From Symbiodinium sp. CCMP2592 (taxonomy: Eukaryota > Sar > Dinophyceae > Suessiales > Symbiodiniaceae), in assembly GCA_905221615.1 (NCBI GenBank), contig CAJNDT010002035.1, positions 243,501-307,500 of the forward strand: 64,000 bases of DNA, written 5' to 3'. Positions within the stretch are counted from its first letter, which is position 1. Each line of letters opens with the position of its first letter. The notes under the pieces were generated by a model, which saw nothing but the letters and a program-made list of their open reading frames with translations, had not been told where the DNA came from and searched no databases. This document shows, piece by piece, positions 53,911 through 63,520 of this stretch. Both the position numbers and the translations under genes were made by a program.

Positions 53911-54300
53911 AAATAGCTCCGCGAGGCCCCTGCGAGAAAGTTCAAGTGCTGCTGCTGCGGGAAGCATTAGGGCCGGAGGTCAGCAGATGCCCTCGGAATC
54001 TTGCGGCACTAGACCTTGAACAGACTTGTGAAGCTACCTGCTTGCAATACACCCTCCCAACCAATGCGGAAGGAACAGCTCAGGAAGTCAAACCTAGCCA
54101 TCACTTCGCAAGCGGATGTACCATCGTCTTCTTTGTGTCGGTCATCTCCAGCAACAGCAACAGCAACAGCAGCCATCATCTACACCGTCGCCACCATCAC
54201 CATCATCGCCCGCATGTCACACCTTCAACATCTTAGCATGAACATCCCGTGAATCAGAGCCGCACGACAGCCTGGGATCCTTTGGGACGAAAGCCGAAAG

Positions 54301-54660
54301 TCATTCCTCTTCCAGGGGCCCCTGCCAGAACAGCACGTCCTGAAGCCTAAGCGGGCTTTCGTGCTCCAGGATTGCAGGCTGTGGTTCGGGGATCACGATC
54401 CAATACGCGGCTCTGTTCGATGCATTGCTGGTGCTTGTCTGCGAGTGTGTACTTAGCGTACTCACCTTCGCAGCCGTTGCGGTCACCCCTATGTGCTTGA
54501 TTATGTATGCCACCTCGCTCTGTTGTTCCTGAAAGAAGCACACTTTCTCGCGTGGCGTAAAACCGAGGATGCACAAACTTCGCAAGGCTTTCAGGCGTTC
54601 GGGTTTGGTTGCTTTGGTTTTTTGGGCGGGGGAAGGCGGGACTGTAGTGAAACTCAGCAA
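54301..54660 (-). CDS. Hypothetical protein, 119-codon minus ORF
   Basis: ATG to stop. Frame includes PERLKALRSLCILGFTPREK, VCFFQEQQSEVAYIIKHIGV, then a Ser/Thr-rich linker and AAYWIVIPEPQPAILEHESP, LRLQDVLFWQGPLEEE. Composition is even and no repeats contribute. It may be a complete small gene or a long terminal exon. No recognised domain. Confidence 0.45.
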   Translation of the reverse strand: MLSFTTVPPSPAQKTKATKPERLKALRSLCILGFTPREKVCFFQEQQSEVAYIIKHIGVTATAAKVSTLSTHSQTSTSNASNRAAYWIVIPEPQPAILEHESPLRLQDVLFWQGPLEEE

Positions 54661-54987
54661 ATCACGGCTCCAGCAACAAAACGAACTTTAGCTTTGGCAC
54701 TGCGAAATCTGTTTTTGCTGCGACAACTGAATTGACGGGCACAGCAAAGCTGGCCCCAATGTCCATTTGGAATCGGCGTAACACAGGTTAGCTCTGCCCA
54801 GCAAGGGCTTGCTCTCATGACGGCATTCTCCCATCACTTTCTCAGGACAAGATGATGTTTATATGCTGGCCCTGCTCAGGCCCCAATGGCAAAACGTCGT
54901 GAAAACAGTGATAGCTTGCAAACAAACGCATCTGTATGCTTGATAATGCCCACCCTAACTGTTACCTAACATCCTTTCGACAAACAG

Positions 54988-55168
54988 AATTCAAGACCCC
55001 TTACACGCCCACTCCGCTGGGATTACCGGCGAGCTCCGCCCTGCCCGCCGATGCAGCAATGGAGACGTCGGAGCACATCCGTGAGGATGCCAACAACATT
55101 AGTAAGACAGCGACGGCACGATTGGAACTGTGGGGAAGACATGCTCAACCAGAAAACGCCTCCATCAT
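54988..55168 (+). CDS. Hypothetical 181 nt plus-strand exon
   Basis: Acceptor CTTTCGACAAACAG|AA at 54988; consensus donor ATCAT|GTAAGT at 55168. Frame: FKTPYTPTPLGLPASSALPA, DAAMETSEHIREDANNISKT, ATARLELWGRHAQPENASI. Two nucleotides in, two out. Its 3' half is duplicated, truncated, at the very start of the window (1-75). Product unknown. Confidence 0.6.
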
Positions 55169-55554
55169 GTAAGTACGCAGGTGGGAATACCTAACTCCAT
55201 GGAGCAAACATGTGCTCAAGACGGGCCACATGCTGGCCTGCTTCGGTCCCAACCTCTCCTACGACTTGAGAAGAACCGAATGCATGGGCACTCATCCGCA
55301 TGACGTTACGCCGTTGCCCGCACGACACACTTCAGGCAGGCCCACAGCGACACATATCACCGAAGATATCGACATTGATGCATTTCTGCCTTGTTTCTTG
55401 ATTCATCTGTTTGGTCTCAATGTAATTGTGATTATGCAGAAACTCAATCACCCACACTCAATCCGACATGTGCGAGAATGTGCATGTGCACAAACGCTTA
55501 TGCTTATATAATGTATGCTGCATGCTGCTTATATTCTATGTAAACGAACATACA

Positions 55555-55805
55555 GACATATATACATACATACATACATACCTACGTGGTAACCTACGTG
55601 CATGCCTGCGTAGCTACCTAGTCACCTACCTACGTACGTACATACCAGCATATTTACCCATACACGCATGCATACACAAATACACGCATGCATACATACC
55701 TGAATATCTGCATACCGACATACCTGTCTACCTGCCCTCCTACATGCATGCATGCATGCATGCATGCATACATCATACATACATACATACATACATACAT
55801 GCATG
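55555..55805. repeat. ATAC/GCAT tetranucleotide repeats
   Basis: Interrupted (ATAC)n and (GCAT)n runs. His/Tyr/Met ORFs across them are artefacts. 55810-56570 shows no supportable exon, apart from weak telomere-like patches near 56310 and 56490. Confidence 0.9.
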
Positions 55806-56579
55806 CACGCAGGTGGCATACACGACGAATGTGCAAGAGCGAACGCATTGCAGATGTGCAGGAGGGAAGACAAGAACGTGCTGCATCAACGATCTTTTTC
55901 CAACCGCTTCACTCTCGTGGGTGTCGGCTGCATTGCAGGAGAAGGCATAACCTGCATGGTCTCGCGAGGTTTCGCTTTGTGAGGGGGGTATACTGTAGTG
56001 CTATAGTGCGGGGCCGTCATGCTGTAATGCTAGATACTACCTGGCACCTCCTGAATGAATGGCAATCGCTCAGTCTTCATTGCTCTGAGGGAGAGTCGTG
56101 TGTTGTATCTTGTTGTTTTCAATTCATCCTGGGGTTCGGGCGTTTTTACGTTTATGCAACCGCGGTCCAGGCTTTAAAGTTCAGGAATCTGCCCCAACAC
56201 GGTGGGTGATGCTCTCGCTGGGGTGCCTCCCACAGGCTCACATCCTTTTCATCCCAACAAGAAAATGAGATCCCTGAAGCCCCGGTTGCAGCCAACAGCT
56301 CAAACCCTTAAACTCTAAACCCTGGGCCACGCAAATAAACAAAGAATGTGCAAGGTTTTAGGGCTTGGGCTGAGTGCGCATATAGGTCCAGAATCCCGGG
56401 CTTGCAGTCAGGATCCGGGGCTACGCGACTGTTCGCGGGGCCTGCACGTATACTTCCTGTTCTATCTTTAAGGGTATTTGTGGGCTTTGGGGTTTAGCTG
56501 TGCTCCGTGCATTCATGCTTTAAGGACCTGGAATGGAGTGAGGGGTGTTCGGGACCCTAGAACCTTTTCAGACCCAATA

Positions 56580-56647
56580 AGGTTCCCAAACCCTAAACTT
56601 TGGCCCTAAACCCTACTCCCCCACCAACTACATCTTGGATCGCTGAG
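56580..56647 (+). repeat. C-rich telomere-like tract ending in an acceptor
   Basis: CCCTAAACTT and CCCTAAACCC repeats, then ACATCTTGGATCGCTGAG, which serves as acceptor for 56648. Confidence 0.65.
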
Positions 56648-56741
56648 GCCCCCCGCCAGCGAGTGCGGCTCGTGCCCCTGCAAAGACTGCTGGCAATCCT
56701 ATACTAAAGAAATCATAGAACACCACTCTAGTTTGCGGTAG
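56648..56741 (+). CDS. Cys-rich hypothetical terminal exon
   Basis: Acceptor ATCGCTGAG|G. Frame: PPASECGSCPCKDCWQSYTK, EIIEHHSSLR, stop at 56739. The CxxCxCxxC spacing could bind a metal, but the segment is too short to assign. One nucleotide in. Confidence 0.45.
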
Positions 56742-56984
56742 AGGATGTGGCTCGAGAGGGTGGCCTACATTTTAGATGCAAGACTCACAGGCACATGGAG
56801 AGCGTAAAACATTAACTGTATAAGCTCTTGCACGACTTGGCTGGCTGACCTGCATGTGCTGAGACATGGTGCTGACGGGACCGTCCACACAGCCTACGGC
56901 ACAGTAATCACGACCACTTTGACTTGAAAGGCTAGTAACCAATGAAGAGGGGAACTCTCAATAAGATTACGCTATAGTAGAACG

Positions 56985-57290
56985 AACCAAAGCATAGTGT
57001 AGTATAGTACAGTACAATATGGTATAGTTCCTCGTACCAGTCTCAGCTTAAGTTCTAGTCTTAATCGTAATATCTACTCTAAATCGTGTTAGCATGAGTA
57101 TCAATATCTGTACTTGCATTAGCATTAATACACATGTTAGTATGTGTATTGGTATTAATATTGGTATTAGTATTAGCATGTTTATTCGTATTCGTGTTTG
57201 CATACTATGAGCATTCGCGCAATAAATGTGATCACTAGCATCAGTACGAGTGTAAGCATTCGTACTCGATTTAGCATTAACATTTGTACC
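56985..57290. repeat. Degenerate AT-rich short-period repeats
   Basis: 'agtatagtacagtac' variants, then 'attagtattagcat' variants with a 6/12 bp period. No gene. Confidence 0.7.
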
Positions 57291-57315
57291 CCAATCTCTG
57301 GGCTCCCTGCCTCAG

Positions 57316-57398
57316 CCTGGCGCCGCGGCCGCTGAGGAGAGGCAGCGCGCAGGACCTGACGCCGCCCAGCAACGCATCATCATGCAGAACTTGCGCAG
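57316..57398 (+). CDS. Hypothetical plus-strand exon
   Basis: Acceptor GGGCTCCCTGCCTCAG|C at 57316; donor TTGCGCAG|GTTGAGGGTTC at 57398, again a telomere-like intron start. Frame: PGAAAAEERQRAGPDAAQQR, IIMQNLR. The frame stays open past the donor to 57537 (LDVMRRRRLWECPSEASRPA), so a longer exon is possible. Confidence 0.55.
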
Positions 57399-57903
57399 GT
57401 TGAGGGTTCAAGGTGTCTCTATCCGAAACCCACCACGTTTAAGGCCAACTAGTCTAGATGTGATGCGTCGAAGAAGACTTTGGGAATGCCCTAGTGAGGC
57501 TTCGCGGCCGGCCGGAGTTCGCAAAAGCAACACCTAATGTCTGCAAGCTGCTTAGACAGCGCTGAAGCTAAAGCTCATGTTCAAAGCACTATGCCTCCTT
57601 CGCAGCTGCAATAATGTGCAATAGAAAAACCGCATAAACCGACGTTTGCACATCAGATATGTCTGGTAAAACAATACCGTCGTCACCCGGAAGATTGCAT
57701 GCAGGTTCGAAGTTCTGCAAGCCCTGATGCCGTAGGCTTGGCCATCTTCCCTTGAACTGCTCTCAGAGAAGATGCACATACAGTCTTGATGCAGACATCC
57801 CCATGAATTTGGATGCCTGTGAGCCGTCACCTTTCGAACTTTTGCACGACAAGCTCCTGGTGCCTTTGAAGCTCGGGGGTCTGCGAGTTTCGTTCCCTGC
57901 TGA

Positions 57904-58311
57904 GTGCGATGTCTAGGTGGGCGGGTCTGCTCGCGTTGGAGGGGCGGGCATGTCCAACGCTCAAAGCATCAGTACCACCAAAACCTGATGCCGACCTGGG
58001 GGGGTTGCCCGAGTGCGGATACGTCTCATCCTGCGTCAATGTGGCATCGAGGAGAAGGCGCTTTCAGGCCCGTTTGGGGCTGCGTCGTGGTCCGTGCAAG
58101 ACGCTGGCACCAAGAACACTTCGCAGAGACCGCCGAGACTCGACAGTTTTCGGGCAGCGAGGGGACTCTGCCGCTGCTGGAGCTGGGCATCCCCGGGCAG
58201 ATTGCAAGACTGGCAGCAGGCCAGGTCCCGCTCTTCGAAGCCGAACAATCGTTGCTGTGCGCTTCGCACGGGCTACAACGCACATGTGCATCGGACGACC
58301 CGCGAGCGTAA
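57904..58311 (+). CDS. Possible plus-strand coding segment
   Basis: 135-codon plus ORF whose second half is protein-like: WHQEHFAETAETRQFSGSEG, TLPLLELGIPGQIARLAAGQ, VPLFEAEQSLLCASHGLQRT. Other frames on both strands are also open (GC-rich), so confidence is limited. 58315-58760 contains a short diverged repeat ('cgacc.nanncnagcactcgc') and further ambiguous ORFs; 58770-59320 shows nothing. Confidence 0.35.
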   Translation: MRCLGGRVCSRWRGGHVQRSKHQYHQNLMPTWGGCPSADTSHPASMWHRGEGAFRPVWGCVVVRARRWHQEHFAETAETRQFSGSEGTLPLLELGIPGQIARLAAGQVPLFEAEQSLLCASHGLQRTCASDDPRA

Positions 58312-59324
58312 AACCTGCCGTAGGGGATCGGACCAAAACAGGCTTATTCCCAGCTGTACTGGACGACCCGACAAGCTAACACTCGCTGTTTCCGCAATTT
58401 GTCCCGAAACTATCTAGAGGTCCCTACGACCGTAGCACTCGCCGTTTCGCCCAGCGACCTTGGGCTAGTTCACACGTATGCTGGAGGACCGCACGACCGC
58501 AACACCAGCCGGGTCAAGAAGAATGTTTATAGTGACCCTAATAGAACTCTGTCTTTCCCAAAGCTGCGAACTGTGAAGTGCTTCGGAACTCACGGGGCTT
58601 TGCGGATCAACAGAATCCGACACCTGAACCTCCCAAGCCCTCTTGGGCTCAGACAGAGAACGACTCGAAACCCAAGTCAATATTCGACACTGTCTAGAAG
58701 GCACCTAGACCTAGCCATTGAGGGCCGTTACGCGACCTTCCAATCGCATCTTTAGAATGCTACGGACCTTTTCGTCATGTAACCTGCAACAGGCGGTCCA
58801 TCGTGGAAACCAGGCTCAAAAGGTGCGATGCTCTAGGTCAAGGCAACGGTTCCAGGTTTGTTGGCTGTATTCTTGCCCATCGGCTCTGACCCTAGCACCA
58901 GGGTTGCCACTACGCATGCTCTTGTAGTTTCAACCGAAAGCCCGTTAGCTTGAAGCTTGTCGCTTTGTTGTGCAACCTGGACTGGATTCGGATGTTACTG
59001 TTTCAGAAAGCAACGGGGATCCATCCACACTTTTTGTACAAACTATGCTAATATGTTGAATATCTTAATAAGTTGAAGACTGCAACCTTGGGGCTAATGC
59101 TGCAGTCCCACTGAGTCCCACTCAAGCGACATAGTCAAAAGGACCCCAACTGAGACGCCGCAAATTAGAAGGAATTTCCAATGGCCCCACATGGCCAGGA
59201 GATTCAAGACCGCCAGCATGAAAAGAGGCCGCCGAGATCCAGGCCTGAGCCAATCCCGCGCGGCTCTTGGCCTCGAGCGCAGAGCACGTGAGGCAACTTG
59301 GCCCAGGGTGGCACCCCTTTTTAG

Positions 59325-59423
59325 TCACAGTCGTTTTGTCTTGGCCTCCAATGCCATCTTCTGAAGCGCGTGAGTTCTCGGCCGCCGCTGGTCGAAGGCT
59401 TCGAATGCATCCTCTGCGTTCTC
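59325..59423 (-). CDS. FAD monooxygenase, exon 7 (last seen)
   Basis: Acceptor TGTTTCGAG|GA at 59423, preceded by pyrimidine-rich CCCTTGTTGCTTGCATCC. Frame: ENAEDAFEAFDQRRPRTHAL, QKMALEAKTKRL, TGA at 59325. This is the helix after the C-terminal FAD motif in KMO/UbiH-type enzymes (ALxxFxxxRxPxxHAL). Phase 0 joins to exon 6. The stop makes the protein about 80-100 residues shorter than typical kynurenine 3-monooxygenases. A GC donor at TTGGAG|GC could instead splice to exons I cannot identify. Confidence 0.65.
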   Translation of the reverse strand, partial: ENAEDAFEAFDQRRPRTHALQKMALEAKTKRL

Positions 59424-59632
59424 CTCGAAACACTCGCAGGATGCAAGCAACAAGGGCTCGAAGCGTCCGATCTACGAGCTTGGATTCATGAGCAGTGCTA
59501 CTTCTATCCGTCTGTGCCTATGCAACCAAACAGCCCCGCTTTGAAAGAGTGGCAGCGTGCTCTCTTTGTACGCTGTAGAGTTTCTCCCAAAGCCTGCACC
59601 TTCAAACGAGCCCCCTCCATCCCTGGACTGGC

Positions 59633-59682
59633 CTGCAGAGCGATGCCCAGCACAGAGGCGTCCTCCAAGCCGCTGTTGATGC
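59633..59682 (-). CDS. FAD monooxygenase, exon 6
   Basis: Acceptor GATCCCATGCCAG|GC at 59682; GC donor GCTCTGCAG|GC at 59633; 50 nt. Frame: INSGLEDASVLGIALQ, matching the GxNxxxEDxxxL segment that follows GD-type FAD motifs in this family. The first codon is completed by the G left at exon 5, giving the conserved Gly. Followed by a 209 bp intron. Confidence 0.75.
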
Positions 59683-59959
59683 CTGGCATGGGATCGATAG
59701 GAAGTCGATAGCTTGGCCCTGGTACCATTCCGCCTTTCAAAACGCTGAATGAAATTGCCCTAATTGTCATGTTCATTACAATGCTGTTGCTTTTTCTGTT
59801 CATGCTTTCTGATGGTGGTGATGTTGATGTTGATGCTGTGGATGGCGATCATGCTGATGCTGCTGCGCTGATGAACATCATTATGAATGATGGTCATGCT
59901 CGTCGGGTTGGCTATGGTATCGCGAATGTCGCTGGTCGGCTGCAAGTACGTGTATGACC

Positions 59960-60004
59960 AGTAGCGGTGTTCGTCGTCGTCGTCGTCGAAGGAGCAGCCG
60001 CAGC

Positions 60005-60039
<35 letters not shown>

Positions 60040-60180
60040 TACGAGTCACAGTTGCAACAACAGCAGCAGTGCCAGCAGCAGGAGCAGAAGCAGTCGTCGT
60101 GGTTGTTCTCATTTCTGCTGTTATTGTCGTTGCTGTCGTAGCGGTCGTCGTCGTCGAGGGAAAGGTAACGGTGGTGATAG
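59960..60180. repeat. Triplet-repeat block inside the exon 5-6 intron
   Basis: GTC/GCA/CAG/GAG triplet repeats within the 653 bp GC-AG intron. The Ala, Ser and Arg ORFs here are artefacts. The adjacent 59790-59900 is 'gatgttgatgctg' rich. Confidence 0.9.
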
Positions 60181-60335
60181 TACGTAGTGGTAATTTTTAG
60201 AAGGATAGAGTGAGATGGTTGCGAAGCTTCTTCGAGAGGCCGACACATCTCGAGAGCTGAGAGCTCACAAAGACCAAGCGTCTTCCGCGCGCCCCGAGTT
60301 CCATGAATGCTTTAAGTGGCTTCAAGGCCATGGGC

Positions 60336-60392
60336 CTTCCAGCAAGGCTGGCTGCACAGCATGTGCGGCAGCCCCGATGAGGCAGATCCAGC
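60336..60392 (-). CDS. FAD monooxygenase, exon 5 (second FAD motif)
   Basis: Acceptor TGCCGGACAG|GC at 60392; GC donor CTGGAAG|GC at 60336; 57 nt. Frame: WICLIGAAAHAVQPALLE. In class A flavoprotein monooxygenases this is the GD motif (LLGDAAHxxxPxxxQG), whose Asp contacts the FAD ribose. Here the Asp is Ala (codon GCT), the most unusual residue in the gene. Phases match on both sides. Confidence 0.75.
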
Positions 60393-60640
60393 CTGTCCGG
60401 CAGCTCCCAGGTACTTTGGGAAATTTCTCGATCTTCGGTTTCATGATTCCAGGTCTTCAGGAGGTCACAGCTGATTGTTCTAAACAAGGTCTGTCGAGCC
60501 GCACAGGGATCTCATCGAAGCTCTGTTCGGCCACATTTTGGTGTTTGAAGTCTTTTGCAGAAGGTTGTGCTCTGATACGGGCAATCAGAAACTCGGAGGC
60601 CTATGGCCTATGTGACAACATCCGGACATGCAGCTGTCGC

Positions 60641-60713
60641 CTGCCGGACTCAGGGAGGAGCACTTAACAACGACGCCGCCAAAGGCTTCGCAGTCATAGA
60701 ACTTGCGATAAGC
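60641..60713 (-). CDS. FAD monooxygenase, exon 4
   Basis: Acceptor CAAGATCAG|GC at 60713; GC donor GTCCGGCAG|GC at 60641; 73 nt. Frame: AYRKFYDCEAFGGVVVKCSS, LSPA, the strand leading into the second FAD motif. It begins in phase 0 and leaves one nucleotide. Introns of 119 bp (upstream) and 248 bp (downstream) are both GC-AG. Confidence 0.75.
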
Positions 60714-60832
60714 CTGATCTTGCACTCCGAATTGTTGAAAGCGGCTCGGAAGCTTTCTGCAAATTAGCAAATGTGCCCACGTGCCGCATGTGCGCATGAA
60801 CTGGACTCGCGAAGCGAAGCTGAGGCTGCAGC

Positions 60833-61516
60833 CTCCTCATCCAGCAAGTTGTCGGCCGCGAACTTGGCGTGGGTCTGAACATACTCCTTCAGCTTCTGCA
60901 AGTTGTCATCCGTCGCTTCCATGCTCGTGAGAAACTCCTCATCAGATTCTGGTTGTACCCGGAGGTATATGCTCCACTCACCGCTAGGCTTGAGGCACAC
61001 GTAGCCTTTGTCACCAAGGACAAAGTGAGTGTCTGTGTTGACCTCAGTTTGTCCCGGAACGCCCCTGGAGTTCATGAAGCGCAGTTGGAATGGCCAGGGA
61101 TCTGCATCGGCGCTGAAGTCTGCCACGTGCTCCTGGCACAAGCGCCGAACCTTCGAGCGGTTTCCATCCGCGGCGACCAGGCGCTGGGAAACTGCGGTCT
61201 TCTGCGAGCCATCTGGAAGCTCAAACGTGCAGGTCCGAGCCTGAAAATCAATGCTCTCGAGCTTGTGCTCCCAAAAGAAGGAGATCTTCTCATCAGCCTC
61301 CGCGGCCTCTAAAAGCCAACTGGAGACTTGGTCTCGCATGATGCAGATACCAAACATAGGGATCTTTCTCACCGTCGTGTTGTCGGATATAACGTGCAGC
61401 TGTTGCACTGAGAGTCCGGTCTCTTTGGCCTTCGCCGCGATCGCCGGATCCAGGCGCTTCAACGCAAACAAGCCCTTGTCGTTCAGCACCACCTGGGGAA
61501 ATCTGCCCATAAGGCA
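60833..61516 (-). CDS. FAD monooxygenase, exon 3 (main catalytic/FAD exon)
   Basis: 684 nt, 228 codons, phase 0 at both ends. Acceptor AACTATAAG|TG at 61516; GC donor GATGAGGAG|GC at 60833. It begins CLMGRFPQVVLNDKGLFALK, aligning with the GRSxNLALxxRGxxAL region of kynurenine 3-monooxygenase. It then carries the family fingerprint RLVAADGNRSKVRR (the DG motif, which contacts FAD and NAD(P)H) and the sheet region FQLRFMNSRGVPG, YVCLKPSGEWSIYLRV. The Arg and Tyr used by true KMO to bind kynurenine are not apparent, so the substrate is open. Predicted role: NAD(P)H-dependent aromatic or related hydroxylation. Confidence 0.85.
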
Positions 61517-61577
61517 CTTATAGTTCCAAACTGAACCCCTCCAGTTAAAAAAAAAAACGCTACTGGCTTTGACTCAC

Positions 61578-61652
61578 CCAATGGACCGGGTACGAGCCGG
61601 AGACGTTCTCAGGGCGTGCTCGGCCATCAAAGACCGCCACCGTGGAGCCAGC
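61578..61652 (-). CDS. FAD monooxygenase, exon 2
   Basis: Acceptor CAGCTTGGCAG|GC at 61652; donor CATTGG|GTGAGT at 61578, the only canonical GT donor in the gene. 75 nt, phase 0 at both ends. Frame: AGSTVAVFDGRARPENVSGS, YPVHW. This is the second strand of the Rossmann fold (xVxVFD/E), whose acidic end binds the adenosine ribose of FAD. Confidence 0.75.
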
Positions 61653-61689
61653 CTGCCAAGCTGTTCTCTAAGGTTTTACAGACAGGCAT

Positions 61690-61820
61690 GTGCCTATGCA
61701 TGTGTGTATGTCTACACACACATATATATAATATACTATGTATATACACATACATACATAATCAGACATATACATAGAAGCACGCAAAAATCCACACACC
61801 CACACTCTCTCTCACACACA

Positions 61821-61861
<41 letters not shown>

Positions 61862-62110
61862 ATGCATGTGCACAAGTACAGGTGCGTACAAATAAACAAA
61901 TTAAACAAACAGGATATGTAAATATATATATGTGCAGATTATGCGCACACAGACTTACATACCTACACGCATGCACAATGCATGCATGCATGCATGCATG
62001 CATGCATGCATACGTACATGTGTACCTGCAGACCTACGTTCATACACACATACACAAATACAGTACATGTATACATATATCCGTACGTATGCATATCTAC
62101 ATATACACAC
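61690..62110. repeat. Microsatellites in the exon 1-2 intron
   Basis: (TATACA)n, (TG)n at 61820-61865 and (GCAT)n at 61975-62012. ORFs across them are artefacts. Confidence 0.92.
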
Positions 62111-62315
62111 ACGTACGCACATGCGCACGCAAGCAATGAGTCTGAGTGCACACTGTGCATAAACACATTCGTGCGCACTGACGTATACTGTACACTGCAA
62201 TGGTCCACGCTACATATGTTTGTACGTGAATACGGACATGAGCGTCCATGAACAGAGCTGTATCTAGACATCCGTTTTCTAGTTCCCTGAAACTCTGTAC
62301 TGGAATCTGCCAGGC

Positions 62316-62378
62316 CTTTGCAATGAATCCGGCAGCTGCGAGACCGGCCGGGCCAGCACCGATAACAAGGTAGTCCGC
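62316..62378 (-). CDS. FAD monooxygenase, exon 1 seen (Rossmann GxGxxG)
   Basis: Acceptor CCGTGCCACCAG|GC at 62378; GC donor ATTGCAAAG|GC at 62316; 63 nt, phase 0. Frame: ADYLVIGAGPAGLAAAGFIA, the dinucleotide-binding GAGPAG loop at the N-terminus of the FAD domain. The true start codon must lie in an upstream exon that I cannot identify, so only a few N-terminal residues are missing. The following intron (663 bp, GC-AG) is filled with TG, TACA and GCAT microsatellites. Confidence 0.8.
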
Positions 62379-62733
62379 CTGGTGGCACGGTGAATGCGGG
62401 GTATGGGCACGTGCATACACGTATGTAAAGGTCATTCCCGGCCGGTACAGATCTGAAGTTCAGGCATCGGAAAGACAAATCGCAAGAAACCTGGCCACTC
62501 CTGTCAGACAAATTCCCAAACCTGCAAGCCGAGGGCCCTCCTGGCTCTGTGGGGCAAGGCTTGATTACATTGCTCGCACGTAAAGCTGCTGATTCATGCT
62601 GATTCCTCCAGCTCCAATCTGACGAAGGTTCGTCGTGGTGCTCTTTAGCCGTCGCGTGCGCTCAAGAAACATCTAGACCAGGGGGGCAAAACAGGCTGCG
62701 GGTCCAGCTCTTGCAAGCTAGTCTAAAACATTT

Positions 62734-62952
62734 GTGGAGTTTCATGAGAACAAAAACAACAACCTAGGAGCATTTGTAAAGGACCAGCTCCATCGTGCTC
62801 TTGTCAAGTACGGATTTGAGCTTTCCATAACTAGGTCATACCAGGTCGATTGTCGAAGAAAGAATCTTTCTGGCGTGATGCCCGGTTCCCGCCAGAATTC
62901 TGTGTTATGGGATCGAAAATTTGAGATACCAAACGTCCGAAACGTGCTGTAA
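62734..62952 (+). CDS. Possible plus-strand ORF upstream of the monooxygenase
   Basis: 72 codons, ATG to stop: MEFHENKNNNLGAFVKDQLH, RALVKYGFELSITRSYQVDC, then RRKNLSGVMPGSRQNSVLWD. Non-repetitive and protein-like, divergent to the monooxygenase. A minus frame overlaps it. A TAAACCCTAAACC patch lies just beyond (62968). Confidence 0.35.
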   Translation: MEFHENKNNNLGAFVKDQLHRALVKYGFELSITRSYQVDCRRKNLSGVMPGSRQNSVLWDRKFEIPNVRNVL

Positions 62953-63289
62953 GCCTCGCACCCTGAAGAGTAAACCCTAAACCAGACCTCAGACGAATCC
63001 CAAGAGAACATGTAAGTCCCAAGTTCCCCAATTTCTTTCTAACTGTACAGTAGAGGGAAGCCACCTGTTCAACCCGTTCAAGGTTGACGGGCATGCATCC
63101 TGCACCCGAGATCCTGCTGCATACTATGGGGTCTACTATAATGCGAAAATAGATTTGAACGTAATGCCTGTCATGTCTTTCGTATACGACAAGAATGCTC
63201 TACAACTCTACTATAAAACGCACTATGGTATGTACACCAGTATTCTGCACTCGTATCCCAGCAGCAGCAGCAGCAGCAGCGGCAGTACC

Positions 63290-63346
63290 CTTCTGGCCCT
63301 GCCATTGGCAACGGACCGAGTCATCTCTCCCTGTCGCTCGCTCTCG

Positions 63347-63402
<56 letters not shown>

Positions 63403-63460
63403 ATCTCTCTTCTTCTCCCAGACTGAGGGGGCGAGTTTAAGCCCCTGCCCGCCTCTTACC

Positions 63461-63503
<43 letters not shown>

Positions 63504-63520
63504 CCTCTCTCGTGAATCTT
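63290..63520. repeat. (CT)n microsatellites
   Basis: Two long CT arrays (63345-63408 and 63465-63511), preceded by (CAG)n at 63260. Poly-Leu/Ser and Arg/Glu frames are artefacts. 63530-64000 shows no supportable gene. Confidence 0.95.

Noticed and set aside
60197-60487. Frameshifted continuation of the monooxygenase in the exon 5 region (frame GRPMALKPLKAF)
   Set aside because: At first it looked like a pseudogene frameshift after the GAAAH motif, but a GC donor at 60335 and an in-phase exon at 59682 carrying the conserved NSGLED segment explain the gene without a frameshift.
63345-63511. Splice acceptor after the terminal CT arrays
   Set aside because: Unlike the array at 33338, no in-phase protein-like exon follows; downstream frames remain repeat-derived or stopped.
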